64,000 nucleotides of DNA, taken from contig NZ_PVZF01000001.1 in assembly GCF_003002055.1 (NCBI RefSeq), positions 434,001-498,000 on the forward strand, written 5' to 3'. Shown here one piece after another: positions 35,031-43,873 of this stretch. The translations under genes and the position numbers were made by a program. How positions within the stretch are numbered: position 1 is the first letter of the stretch; each line of letters begins with the position of its first letter. The stretch comes from Kineococcus rhizosphaerae. Lineage in GTDB: Bacteria > Actinomycetota > Actinomycetes > Actinomycetales > Kineococcaceae. The notes under the pieces were generated by a model that worked only from the letters and a program-made list of their open reading frames with translations, did no database searches and had not been told where the DNA came from.

Positions 35031-36594
35031 GCAGCAGCAGGGTGTGGTCGTCGGCGCGGGCCCGGAAGCGGCTGTGCCGCACGGCCGCGGCCTCGACGGC
35101 GTCGACGAGTCCGGCACGCCGGTCGCGCACCTGCGCCAGGGACCGGCGCACCCCCTCGAGGCCGAACTCGCGGCCGCCGGGGTCGCGGGCCTCCAGCACG
35201 CCGTCGGTGTACAGCAGCAGCCGCTGACCGGGCACGAAGTCCACGGCCCGCTCGGTCCACTCCGCGTCCACGAGGACCGGCGACAGCAGCGGTCCGGTGG
35301 CCGCCAGCTCCTGCCACCGGCCGTCGGGGGTCTGCAGCAGCCCGGGCGGGTGGCCGGCGTTGACGTAGGTCAGCCGGGCGCCGACGAGGTCCAGGAGGCC
35401 GACGAAGAGCGTGGCGAACATCTCCGGGTCGGTGTCGGCCGAGCGGGCGGCCAGGACGCGCAGCGCCTGGGCGGGTGAGGCGGTGACGTGCAGCGCCGTC
35501 CGCAGGGTGTGCTTGAGGCGCAGGGCGAACACCGCGCTGGCCGCGCCGTGCCCGCTCACGTCGCCGATGACGACGGCGAGCTCGCGGGTCGTGACCTCGA
35601 AGACGTCGCACCAGTCCCCGGCCAGGACCCCCTCGGCCGCCTCGGCGCGCACCTCCACGCTCAGCCCGGCCCACGCCGACGGTCCCGGTGGTGCGTCCGC
35701 GCTCAGCTCGCGCTGCAGGGCGGCGAGCGCCGGGTCGGCCTGGGCCAGGGCCTCCAGGGCCTGCCGGGTGCGTCCCAGGTCGGCGGTGAGGCGGTCACGC
35801 ATGTCGGCGACGTCACCGGCCAGGGCGTCGACCTCGGGGGCGCCGCCGGTGGGCAGCCGGGCGTCGAGGTCGCCGTGGGCGACGGCGCGGCTGGCGCGGG
35901 CCAGGCGGGCCACCGGGGCGGTCACCGTGCGGCGCAGGAAGAGGTAGCCGCCGGCGAGGCCGGCCACGAGGACGGCCAGGGACACCGCGACGGACGCCTG
36001 CAGCCGCCGGTCCAGGGTGTCGAAGCGGTCCCGGTGCCGGCGCTCGCGCTCGCTCAGCCAGGCGTCGAGGGCGTCGACCTGCCGGCGCAGGGTGTCGAAG
36101 AGCTGCTTGCCGGCCAGGGTCTGGTCGAGGGCGGCCGCGACGGTGGGGTCACCGGCCTGCCGGCGGGCCCGTTCCCGCTGGGCCCAGGCGCTCCAGCGGG
36201 CGTGGGTGTCCAGGGGCGCGGTGAGCAGGCCGTCGGGGACCCCGAGGGCGCCGGCCTGCCGGCGCAGGGTGTCCTGCAGGGCGGGCAGCGCGGTCTCGGC
36301 GGTGGTGAGGGGTTCGAGGAACTGGTCCTCGCCGGTGGCCAGGTAGCCGCGCAGCCCGGTCTCCTCGTCGAGGTAGCCCGTGAGCACGGCGCCGAGGGTG
36401 TGCCGGGCCGACCGGGCGAGGTCCTGCTGCTGCCGGGCGGTCGCGACCTGGGCGAGGGTGGTGAGCACGAGGGTGCCGGCGGCCAGGGCGAGCACGAGGG
36501 CCACGCAGCTGACGGTGGCCACGAGCCGGGTCAGCGACCAGCCCGGGGACCAGATCGGGGACCGGGCCGCGCGCCGGCGGGCCTGAGGGCTCAC
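35005..36594 (-). CDS. Membrane SpoIIE-type serine phosphatase (CHASE3-HAMP-PP2C)
   Basis: About 529 aa from GTG 36594. TM1 about 15-40, extracytoplasmic CHASE3-like helical domain (DEETGLRGYLATGEDQFLEPL), TM2 about 185-208, HAMP (VTAPVARLARASRAVAHGDLDARL), then a PP2C/SpoIIE phosphatase domain with GDWCDVFEV, VIGDVSGHGAASAVFAL, YVNAGHPPGLL, LLLYTDGVLEARD and RADDHTLLLL, covering the metal-binding aspartates. Such proteins control anti-anti-sigma factors; no partner is nearby. An in-frame GTG at 36606 is an alternative start. It is divergent from the EamA gene. Confidence 0.9.
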   Translation of the reverse strand: MSPQARRRAARSPIWSPGWSLTRLVATVSCVALVLALAAGTLVLTTLAQVATARQQQDLARSARHTLGAVLTGYLDEETGLRGYLATGEDQFLEPLTTAETALPALQDTLRRQAGALGVPDGLLTAPLDTHARWSAWAQRERARRQAGDPTVAAALDQTLAGKQLFDTLRRQVDALDAWLSERERRHRDRFDTLDRRLQASVAVSLAVLVAGLAGGYLFLRRTVTAPVARLARASRAVAHGDLDARLPTGGAPEVDALAGDVADMRDRLTADLGRTRQALEALAQADPALAALQRELSADAPPGPSAWAGLSVEVRAEAAEGVLAGDWCDVFEVTTRELAVVIGDVSGHGAASAVFALRLKHTLRTALHVTASPAQALRVLAARSADTDPEMFATLFVGLLDLVGARLTYVNAGHPPGLLQTPDGRWQELAATGPLLSPVLVDAEWTERAVDFVPGQRLLLYTDGVLEARDPGGREFGLEGVRRSLAQVRDRRAGLVDAVEAAAVRHSRFRARADDHTLLLLSRATGPA

Positions 36595-36646
36595 CCTCCC
36601 ATCCACCCGTCGCGCCGGGTCGGCGTCAAGACGCGGCGCGACGGGC

Positions 36647-36675
36647 CTCAAGGACGGCCGGGTGCCGGTCGAGGG
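36647..36675 (+). promoter_or_regulatory. FliA-like promoter of the EamA transporter gene
   Basis: CTCA (36647-36650, in CTCAAGG), 17-bp spacer, GTCGAGGG (36668-36675; one mismatch). The GTG start codon begins 7 nt later, again implying a leaderless mRNA. Confidence 0.5.
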
Positions 36676-36681
36676 GATCGG

Positions 36682-37533
36682 GTGAGCGTCGCCTTGGCCT
36701 TGATGGCCAGTTTCCTGTGGGGTGGTTCGGACTTCGTCGGCGGCAGCGTGAGCCGGCGGTTGCGGGCCGGTCAGGTCCTCGCGGTCTCCCAGGCTCTGTC
36801 CGCGCTGGTGCTGCTGGTGGCCCTGCCGCTGCTGGTGGCCTCGGGGCACGTGGTCCGGGTACCGCTGGGGGGCTGGGTGGGCTGGGCGGTGGTGGCCGGT
36901 CTCACGTGGGCGGGGGCGATGGCCGCCCTGTACACCGCGCTGGCCCGCGGGACGATGGGCGTGGTCGCCCCGATCGCCTCCTGCGGGATGCTCGTGCCGT
37001 TCGTGGCGGGCCTGGTCGCCGGTGAGCGACCCGGGGCGCTGCAGGTGGTGGGGGCGGTGCTCGCGCTGGTGGGCGTGGTGGGGGTGGCGGGTCCGGAGCT
37101 GTCGCCGTCGACCCGGACGCCGCCGCTGGCCGTGGGGCTGGCGCTGCTGGCGGCCCTGCTGTTCGGGGTCGAGATCGAGGCGCTGGCCCGCGCCAGCGAG
37201 ACGTCCGTGGCCGGCTCGCTGCTGGGCATGCGGCTGACCTCGGTGGTGCTGGTCGTGGCGGTGGCGTTCGCCCGCCGTCGCGACGCCGCGCCGGTGGGCC
37301 GGCGGGACCTGTCGGCCCTGCTGGGGCTGGGCGTGCTGGACCTGGGCGCGACGGCGGCCTACGCGCTGGCCTCCACCGCGGGTCTGGTCAGCGTCGTCGC
37401 GGTCCTGGCCTCCCTGTACCCGGCGGTGACGGTGCTGCTGGCCGGTCGCTTCCACGGTGAGCGCCTGGCCCGGGTGCAGGTCGCCGGTGTCGTGGTGGTG
37501 CTGCTCGGGGCGGTCCTGACGTCCGTGGGCTGA
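36682..37533 (+). CDS. EamA/DMT-family transporter
   Basis: A 283-aa protein with about ten hydrophobic segments arranged as two five-helix EamA repeats (ALMASFLWGGSDFVGG at the start, ALLAALLFGVEIEALARA opening the second half). Members export or import small metabolites; the substrate cannot be read from sequence. GTG at 36682 lacks a Shine-Dalgarno but fits leaderless translation from the upstream promoter. It stands alone between the phosphatase and the GGDEF-EAL gene. Confidence 0.87.
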   Translation: MSVALALMASFLWGGSDFVGGSVSRRLRAGQVLAVSQALSALVLLVALPLLVASGHVVRVPLGGWVGWAVVAGLTWAGAMAALYTALARGTMGVVAPIASCGMLVPFVAGLVAGERPGALQVVGAVLALVGVVGVAGPELSPSTRTPPLAVGLALLAALLFGVEIEALARASETSVAGSLLGMRLTSVVLVVAVAFARRRDAAPVGRRDLSALLGLGVLDLGATAAYALASTAGLVSVVAVLASLYPAVTVLLAGRFHGERLARVQVAGVVVVLLGAVLTSVG

Positions 37534-37618
37534 GCAGGGGGAGCCTCTGGTCCACCCGTTCGGCGGGTCGAGCGGTGCGCCCGTGCAACCGACACCTCTA
37601 GTGACCTTGGAGGTAGTC

Positions 37619-40009
37619 GTGGCTTCAACCACACCGCACCGGCTGGTGCTGCCGCTGCGCTGGCGGCGTGTCCTGCACGCGCTGCTGCTGTGCGTCCCGG
37701 TCGCCTTCGTCGTCTCGACGGTGCCCGGGGTCCGGTCGGGGTCGGGCTACTCCTTCGTGCTGGACGGGCTGCTCAACAACCTGGCCTACGAGGCGGCGGC
37801 GGGGCTGTGCCTGGTGCGGACCCTGGGCCTGACCGGTTCCCGGCGCGGGGGGTACCTGTTGTCGATCGCCCTGGCGGTGTACGGCTCGGGCAACGTCTTC
37901 TGGACGTTCTTCGTGCGCCCGTTGCCGGACCAGCCGTACCCCTCCGGCGCCGACGCGGGGTTCCTGCTCTTCTACCCGCTGGTGTTCGTGGCCCTCATCC
38001 TGCTGGCCAAGCACCGCGACGCCCGGCACGCCCGGAGCCTGTGGCTGGACGGGGTGGTGGGGGCCCTGGCCGTGGGCGCCGTGGCCGCGGCCGCGGTCAT
38101 CGGGCCCATCGTGTCCGCGCGCGGTTCGTGGGCGGCGGTGGCCACGACGTCGGCCTACCCGGCGCTGGACCTGGTGCTGCTGATGGTCCTGGCCGCGGTG
38201 CTGGCCCTGTACGGCTGGCAGCCCCCGAAGGGGCTGTGGCTGCTGGCCGCGGGCCTGGTGGTGTTCGTCGTCGCCGACATGGCGTACCTGTTCGCCACGG
38301 CGAAGGGGACGTACGTCTCGGGCGGGCTGACCGACGGGGTCTGGGTCAGCGGTGTGGTGCTGATGGGGTTCACCCCGGGCTGGACGTCGGCCCCGACCGG
38401 TCCGAAGCTGCCCACCTGGGCGCTGCTGTCGATCCCGGTGCTGTCCACCGCGGTGGCCCTGGGGGTCCTGGTCACCGACCACCGGTACGCCCTGCACCCG
38501 GTGGCCGTCGCGGTCGCGGCGGCGACGATCCTCAGCGCCCTGGCCCGGCTGCTGTTCACCCTGCGGGAGGTGACCAAGCTCGCCGAGCAGCGCGAGCTGG
38601 CGCAGACCGACGAGCTGACGGGGCTGGGCAACCGGCGCGCCCTGTACCGCCGGACCCCGCTGCTGCTGGCCGAGGCCACCGCGGGGGCGCCGGAGGCCAC
38701 CGTGGCCCTGCTGCTGCTGGACCTCGACGGGTTCAAGGAGGTCAACGACAGCCTCGGGCACCAGGCCGGTGACGCCCTGCTGCGCGACATCGGCCGCCGC
38801 CTGCGGCAGGTGACGGACACCTCGCTCCCCGGTTCCGCGCAGACGATCGTCGTGCGCCTGGGCGGGGACGAGTTCGCCCTCGTGCAGGCTGCCGGCCCGA
38901 GCGGGGCGCTGGGGCTGGCCGAGGCGGTCCACGCGGCCCTGGACGAGCCCTACGACCTGCAGGGGGTCCACGTCCGGGCGCGGGCCAGCGTCGGCGTCTC
39001 CGTCCTGCCCGCGGCGACCGCGGAACTGGCGACGCTGCTGCGCCAGGCCGACGTGGCGATGTACCACGCCAAGAGCCGGCGGCTGGGGACCTTCTCCTAC
39101 TCGGTGGACGTCGACGAGTTCGCCTCCGGCGAGCGGCTGGAGACCGCCGAGCTGCTGCGCTCGGACATCACCGCGCGCCGGATGCTCCTGCACTACCAGC
39201 CGAAGGTCGACGTCGCCACGGGCGTCGTGCGCAGCGTCGAGGCGCTCGTGCGCTGGCAGCACCCGCGCCGCGGGCTGCTGTTCCCCGACGCGTTCCTGCC
39301 GGTGGTCGAGACCGCGGGGCTGATGGAGGAGCTGACGCGCGCGGTCCTCGAGCAGGCCCTGGACCAGGCCGCGCGCTGGTGGCGCGCGGGCGCCCCGCTG
39401 GCGGTGGCGGTGAACCTGTCGGCCTCCTCGCTGGGGGACGCCGACCTGCCCGGCCGGGTCGCGGACCTGCTCGCCGAGCGCGGGCTGCCGGCGCACCTGC
39501 TGGAGATCGAGATCACCGAGGACTTCCTCATGGCCGACCGCGTGCGCGCCCAGGGCATCCTGGACAGTCTGCGCCGCAGGGGGATCCGCGTCGCGGTCGA
39601 CGACTACGGGACGGGGTACTCCTCCCTGGCCTACCTGCGTCAGCTGCCCATCGACGACCTGAAGCTCGACAAGTCCTTCCTCGACGACCTCGTCGGGGAC
39701 CCCCGCGCCCTGGCCATCGTCCGCTCGACGATCATGCTGGCCCACTCCCTGGGACTGCGGCTGGTGGCCGAGGGCGTCGAGGACGAGGCCACCAGCCGCG
39801 AGCTCGCGGCCGCCGGGTGCGACGTCATGCAGGGCTGGCTGTACGCCAAGGCCCTGCCCGCCGACGAGCTCGACCACTGGCTGCTCGAGCACGACCCCCG
39901 GTCCGTCGTGCGCGGCACCGCCGCCACTCCGGACACCACCCCGGGCACCGCCCCGGACACCGTCCTGACCACCGTCCCCGCCCCTGCTCTCCCCGGGAAG
40001 TTCTCGTGA
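37619..40009 (+). CDS. Membrane GGDEF-EAL protein (cyclic di-GMP turnover)
   Basis: A 796-aa protein with about nine TM segments in residues 20-320, then GGDEF (about 335-500) and EAL (about 510-760). The GGDEF site is intact (RLGGDEFALV) but has no RxxD I-site in the expected place. The EAL domain has EALVRW, the NLSASSL and EITEDFL blocks and DDYGTGYSSLAYL, so phosphodiesterase activity is plausible. Which activity dominates cannot be read. The C-terminus is a Thr/Pro repeat (TPDTTPGTAPDT). GTG at 37619 has TTGGAGG upstream. The stop overlaps the next gene (GTGA). Confidence 0.9.
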   Translation: MASTTPHRLVLPLRWRRVLHALLLCVPVAFVVSTVPGVRSGSGYSFVLDGLLNNLAYEAAAGLCLVRTLGLTGSRRGGYLLSIALAVYGSGNVFWTFFVRPLPDQPYPSGADAGFLLFYPLVFVALILLAKHRDARHARSLWLDGVVGALAVGAVAAAAVIGPIVSARGSWAAVATTSAYPALDLVLLMVLAAVLALYGWQPPKGLWLLAAGLVVFVVADMAYLFATAKGTYVSGGLTDGVWVSGVVLMGFTPGWTSAPTGPKLPTWALLSIPVLSTAVALGVLVTDHRYALHPVAVAVAAATILSALARLLFTLREVTKLAEQRELAQTDELTGLGNRRALYRRTPLLLAEATAGAPEATVALLLLDLDGFKEVNDSLGHQAGDALLRDIGRRLRQVTDTSLPGSAQTIVVRLGGDEFALVQAAGPSGALGLAEAVHAALDEPYDLQGVHVRARASVGVSVLPAATAELATLLRQADVAMYHAKSRRLGTFSYSVDVDEFASGERLETAELLRSDITARRMLLHYQPKVDVATGVVRSVEALVRWQHPRRGLLFPDAFLPVVETAGLMEELTRAVLEQALDQAARWWRAGAPLAVAVNLSASSLGDADLPGRVADLLAERGLPAHLLEIEITEDFLMADRVRAQGILDSLRRRGIRVAVDDYGTGYSSLAYLRQLPIDDLKLDKSFLDDLVGDPRALAIVRSTIMLAHSLGLRLVAEGVEDEATSRELAAAGCDVMQGWLYAKALPADELDHWLLEHDPRSVVRGTAATPDTTPGTAPDTVLTTVPAPALPGKFS

Positions 40010-41004
40010 CCACCAGCACCACCGCGCTCGTCGAGGTCCTGGAGGACCTCGACGCGGTCCTGGCCGCCCTGTCCCGCCGCGCCGACGTGCTCGACGCCCG
40101 CTGTTCGCCCACCGCGTCGGCCGCGTGGGTGCGTTCGGCCCTGGAGGTCGTCCCGCCGGCGGCGGTGTGGGGCGTGGACCTGGGAGGCGACGAGGGTTTC
40201 GTCGCGCTGGTCGACCACGTGGACGACGGTGGACGCCGGACCGGGCTGCTCACCGGCGGGGGCGGCTACGCGGCCGGCCTGCCCTCGACCTCCCCGGCGG
40301 CGGCGGCGGCCCTGGGAGCGGCCGTGGCGGACGCCGCCGCCCGGCGCGGCGCCGCGCTGGACCTGCAGGAGCTGCCCGACGACCCGCACGTGCGGGCCTT
40401 CGCGGCCGGTGCGGGTGCGGACGTCGTGCCGGGGCTGGCGGTCCCCGTCGTAGAGCGCCCGGGCGAGGGGCAGCAGCTGGTCAGCGCCGGGGTGCGCAAG
40501 AACCTGCGCAAGACGGCCAACCGGCTGGCCGCCGACGGCGTCCGCGCCGAGGTGACCATCAGCGAGGACCCCGCCCGGTTCGCGGCGGTGCTGCCCGAGC
40601 TGGAGACGGCCTACCGCGACCGGGACGCGGTGCACGGCATCGCGTGCGCGCTGGACACCCCCCAGGGCCGGCGGACGTGGTGGTCGCGGTTGCAGGCCCT
40701 GGGCAACCTGGGGCGGCGGGAGCTGGCCGAGCTGCGCCTGGACGGCGAGCTCGCCGCGTACGTCGTCGGTGTGCCCGGCGCGCAGCGGTACGGGATCTTC
40801 GAGGGGCGCTTCGTGACCCGGTGGGCGCGCTACTCCCCCGGCCGGGTGCTGGAGCACGCCGTGCTGCAGCACGCCTTCACCGACCCGGACGTGCAGGTCG
40901 TGGACTGGATGACGGGGGTGGCCCCCGAGACGCTGCTGACGGTGAGCCGGTTCGAGCCGCGCACCGCGGTGCGCCGGGCGGCTCAGCGCGCGAGCGCCCG
41001 GTAG
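40006..41004 (+). CDS. GNAT-fold protein, CelD/BcsL or DUF2156-like
   Basis: A 332-aa soluble protein. The C-terminal half (about 160-330) has a GNAT-like layout: a basic GVRKNLRKTANRLAADG helix, ELAELRLDGELAAYVVGV strand pair and a YGIFEGRF...YSPGRVLEHAVLQHA segment, as in CelD/BcsL-type acetyltransferases and aminoacyl-transferase relatives. The N-terminal half is unassigned. It is translationally coupled to the GGDEF-EAL gene, which suggests a polysaccharide or envelope modification under c-di-GMP control; that is inference. Confidence 0.7.
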   Translation: MTTSTTALVEVLEDLDAVLAALSRRADVLDARCSPTASAAWVRSALEVVPPAAVWGVDLGGDEGFVALVDHVDDGGRRTGLLTGGGGYAAGLPSTSPAAAAALGAAVADAAARRGAALDLQELPDDPHVRAFAAGAGADVVPGLAVPVVERPGEGQQLVSAGVRKNLRKTANRLAADGVRAEVTISEDPARFAAVLPELETAYRDRDAVHGIACALDTPQGRRTWWSRLQALGNLGRRELAELRLDGELAAYVVGVPGAQRYGIFEGRFVTRWARYSPGRVLEHAVLQHAFTDPDVQVVDWMTGVAPETLLTVSRFEPRTAVRRAAQRASAR

Positions 41005-41912
41005 CTGGCCTGCAGCCAGGGGACGGCGATGCCCAGGGTGGGCGCGCCGAGGACGGCCGCGGCGGCGGCGTAGGCGGCGACCGACAGGCCCTTGCGGGCG
41101 GGGCGGGCCGCGAGGCGGCGCACGCGGGCCAGGGCGGCGGACCCGACGAGCATCTCGGACTCCCCCGCCGGGCCGCCGGCCAGGGCGACGAGGGCGCGGG
41201 CCAGGGGCACCGAGCCGGCGCGGCGGCGGGCGGAGTCGTCGGCGAGCATCTCGACGAGCAGGCGCACGGAGTCGAGGGCGGCCTGGCTGGACACGACGCG
41301 GGGGAAGGCGGCGTGCAGGGCGGTGAACCCCTCGAGGACGAGGTCGTGGCGGGCGCGCAGGTGGGCCCGTTCGTGGGCCAGGACGGCGCGCACCTCCTCG
41401 GGGGTCAGGGAGTTCAGCATGGCGTCGGAGACGACGACGCGGGAGTGCACGCCGGGCACGCAGTAGGCGACGCGGCCGGGGCCGGTCAGGACCCGCACGC
41501 CGGTCTCGGACAGCAGCGCGGCGTCGACCTCGGAGGTGGACTCCTTGCGGTGCAGCAGGTCCACCATCTCGCGGTGACGGTTGCGACGGCGGCGGGTGCG
41601 GATGCCGACGAGGGTGGCGACGACCCAGAACCGGACGGTGACGACGGCGACGAGCGCCGAGCCGAGACCGATGAGGGTGGTCTGGACGGGGCCGTGACGT
41701 TCGAGGAAGGGGAACCCGGGTTCCTCGGTGAACAGCAGGGACAGCGAGGCCAGACCGGCGCCGAGGGTGGCCAGGACGGCACCGAGCGCGATGGCCTGCC
41801 AGAGCACGAGGGCAGCGCGCGGCACCTGCCAGGTCCACCGGGCCCGGGCCAGCAGGGCCGGGACGGGACCCGCCAGGAGCAGCGCCAGTGCTGCGAACCA
41901 GACGGCGGTCAC
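40983..41912 (-). CDS. BlaR1/M56-family membrane metallopeptidase
   Basis: A 309-aa protein with three or more TM helices (about 5-25, 35-60, 75-100, 275-300) and a cytoplasmic zinc-peptidase site HERAH (in VLAHERAHLRARHD), with a downstream glutamate in LVEMLADDSA. It lacks the penicillin-sensor domain of true BlaR1. Paired with a BlaI-type repressor 10 bp upstream, it probably inactivates that repressor on some membrane signal. Its 3' end overlaps the convergent GNAT gene by 22 bp. Confidence 0.88.
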   Translation of the reverse strand: MTAVWFAALALLLAGPVPALLARARWTWQVPRAALVLWQAIALGAVLATLGAGLASLSLLFTEEPGFPFLERHGPVQTTLIGLGSALVAVVTVRFWVVATLVGIRTRRRRNRHREMVDLLHRKESTSEVDAALLSETGVRVLTGPGRVAYCVPGVHSRVVVSDAMLNSLTPEEVRAVLAHERAHLRARHDLVLEGFTALHAAFPRVVSSQAALDSVRLLVEMLADDSARRRAGSVPLARALVALAGGPAGESEMLVGSAALARVRRLAARPARKGLSVAAYAAAAAVLGAPTLGIAVPWLQASYRALAR

Positions 41913-41922
41913 GCGCTCGAAC

Positions 41923-42297
41923 CTACGGGGTGTCGGTGCCCGTCATGGCGTCGAGGGCCTCGCGCAGGGCGGCGGCCTCGGCCGGCGAGACGCCGCCGAT
42001 GAAGTGCACGAGCGCGGCCTGGCGGTCGTCGACGGTGGGGACACCGCCGAGGGCGTCGAGCATGAGCTCGGCGACCATCTGCTCGCGGGTGGCGGCGGGG
42101 GTGTAGCGGAAGGCGCGGCCCTCGCGCTCCTGGCGCACGACGTGCTTCTTGGCGAGGCGGTCGAGCACGGTCATGACCGTGGTGTAGGCGATCTTGCGGT
42201 GCTCGGCGAGCTGCTCGTGGACCTCGCGGACGGTCAGCGGCTCCTTGGCCGCCCACAGCCGGTCCATGACGTCGCGTTCGAGTTCTCCCAGGGCCAC
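41923..42297 (-). CDS. BlaI/MecI/CopY-family repressor
   Basis: A 124-aa winged-helix repressor: LGELERDVMDRLWAAKEPLTVREVHEQLAEHRKIAYTTVMTVLDRLAKKHVV is the DNA-binding domain, and the C-terminal ~45 residues form the dimerisation helices. GTG at 42297 has no Shine-Dalgarno; a TAACAT box 8 nt upstream suggests a leaderless mRNA. It is divergent from cydA with TACTAC/GTAGTA operator repeats between them, so it likely represses both itself and the cytochrome bd operon. Confidence 0.92.
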   Translation of the reverse strand: MALGELERDVMDRLWAAKEPLTVREVHEQLAEHRKIAYTTVMTVLDRLAKKHVVRQEREGRAFRYTPAATREQMVAELMLDALGGVPTVDDRQAALVHFIGGVSPAEAAALREALDAMTGTDTP

Positions 42298-42336
42298 GGC
42301 TGGATGTTACGTCAACCACACCCGCGAACGCGACCC

Positions 42337-42379
42337 GTCGTACTACGTACAGAAGTACTACAGTTGGTCGTAGTACGAC
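42337..42379. promoter_or_regulatory. BlaI-type operator between blaI and cydA
   Basis: An exact inverted repeat gtcgtactacg (42337-42347) / cgtagtacgac (42369-42379) encloses a second pair GTACTAC (42355-42361) / GTAGTAC (42370-42376). TACTA/TAGTA dyads are the known recognition pattern of BlaI/MecI repressors. The cluster is in the 120-bp gap, placed to control both directions. Confidence 0.8.
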
Positions 42380-42417
42380 GGAATGTCGTAGACGTGCCGT
42401 GGAGAGGCAGACCGACC

Positions 42418-43863
42418 GTGACCATCGAGGCGCTGACCCGCCTGCAGTTCGCCGTGACGACGCTGTACCACTACCTCTTCGTCCCGCTGTCGATCAGCCT
42501 GGCGCTGTTCACCGCGATCCTGCAGACCGCCCACGTGCGGCGCGTGGCCCGCGGCGGGGACGACACCTACGGCCGGCTGTCCCTGCTGGTGGGCAAGCTG
42601 CTCATGACGACCTTCGCCGTCGGCGTCGTCACCGGCCTCGTCCAGGAGTTCCAGTTCGGGCTGTCCTGGAGCGCCTTCGCCCGCTTCTACGGCGACGTCT
42701 TCGGCCCGACCCTGGCCATCGAGGGGATGCTCGCCTTCTTCCTCGAGGCCACCTTCCTGGGCCTGTGGTGGTTCGGCCGCGACCGGCTGCCCGCGCTCGT
42801 GCACCTGGCCACCATCTGGGTCGTGGCGATCGGCACCGCGATCAGCGCCTTCGTCATCCTCGCGGGCAACTCCTTCATGCAGAACCCCGTGGCGTACACG
42901 GTCGACGCCACGACCGGGCGCGCGAGGCTGGGCAGCTTCTTCGACCTGCTGACCAACGAGCTCAACCTCGCCGCCTTCCCCCACACCTACGCCGGTGCGC
43001 TCATGGCCGGCGGCGCCCTCGTGATGGCCGTCGGGGTGTGGCACCTGCTGCGCGGGCAGTACGCCCGCGGCTCGGCCGAGTTCACCGCCTTCCGGACGCT
43101 GTCGCGGTTCGGGGCCTGGTTCACCCTGGTCTCCGGGGCGGCCGTCTCGCTCAGCGGCGACACCCTCGGCAAGGTCATCACCCAGGTCCAGCCCATGAAG
43201 ATGGCCGCGGCCGAGGCGCTGTACCGCACCACCAGCGGTGCCCCCTTCTCGATCTTCTCCTACGCGCCCGTCGGCCAGGACGACCCGACGTTCTCCCTGG
43301 AGGTCCCCGGGTTCCTGTCCTTCCTGGCCAAGGGGTCCTTCACCGCGAAGGTGCTGGGCCTGAAGGACCTGCAGGACGCCTACTCCGCCCAGTTCGGACC
43401 CGGCGACTACACGCCCTGGGTGCCCGTGGCGTTCTGGAGCTTCCGGCTGATGATCGGCGTCGGGATGTTCGCCGCCCTCGTCGCCCTCGTGCACCTGTGG
43501 GTGACCCGGAAGGCCAGGGTCCTGGATCCAGACCCGCGGCTGGCGCAGGGGCTGCTGTGGTCGGTCGGCCTGCTGCCGCTGCTGCCGCTGTTCGCGAACT
43601 CCTTCGGCTGGATCTTCACCGAGACCGCCCGCCAGCCCTGGCTGGTGTTCGGGTTGTTCAAGACCGCCGACGGGGTCTCCCCCGGCCTGACCACCGCCGA
43701 GGTCGCCGCCAGCCTCGTCGCCTTCACCCTCGTCTACGGCGCCCTGGCCTACGTCTGGGTCAAGCTCGCGGTCCGCCTGGTGCGCAAGGGGTTGCCCGAG
43801 ATGCCGGCCCCCGCGGCCCAGGAGGCCGGCGAGGCCGACGACGAGTTCGCCCCGAGCTACTGA
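42418..43863 (+). CDS. cydA: Cytochrome bd oxidase subunit I
   Basis: A 481-aa quinol oxidase subunit with about nine TM helices. Haem and quinol regions are visible: TLYHYLFVPLSI (haem b595 His), VGVVTGLVQEFQFGLSW, EGMLAFFLEATFLGLWWFG, FPHTYAGALMAGG (haem b558 His) and GWIFTETARQPW at the quinol side. The Q-loop is of the short type. It reduces oxygen to water at low O2. GTG at 42418 has GGAGAGG at a long spacing. It is followed 10 bp later by cydB. Confidence 0.97.
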   Translation: MTIEALTRLQFAVTTLYHYLFVPLSISLALFTAILQTAHVRRVARGGDDTYGRLSLLVGKLLMTTFAVGVVTGLVQEFQFGLSWSAFARFYGDVFGPTLAIEGMLAFFLEATFLGLWWFGRDRLPALVHLATIWVVAIGTAISAFVILAGNSFMQNPVAYTVDATTGRARLGSFFDLLTNELNLAAFPHTYAGALMAGGALVMAVGVWHLLRGQYARGSAEFTAFRTLSRFGAWFTLVSGAAVSLSGDTLGKVITQVQPMKMAAAEALYRTTSGAPFSIFSYAPVGQDDPTFSLEVPGFLSFLAKGSFTAKVLGLKDLQDAYSAQFGPGDYTPWVPVAFWSFRLMIGVGMFAALVALVHLWVTRKARVLDPDPRLAQGLLWSVGLLPLLPLFANSFGWIFTETARQPWLVFGLFKTADGVSPGLTTAEVAASLVAFTLVYGALAYVWVKLAVRLVRKGLPEMPAPAAQEAGEADDEFAPSY

Positions 43864-43873
43864 GGAGACCGCG

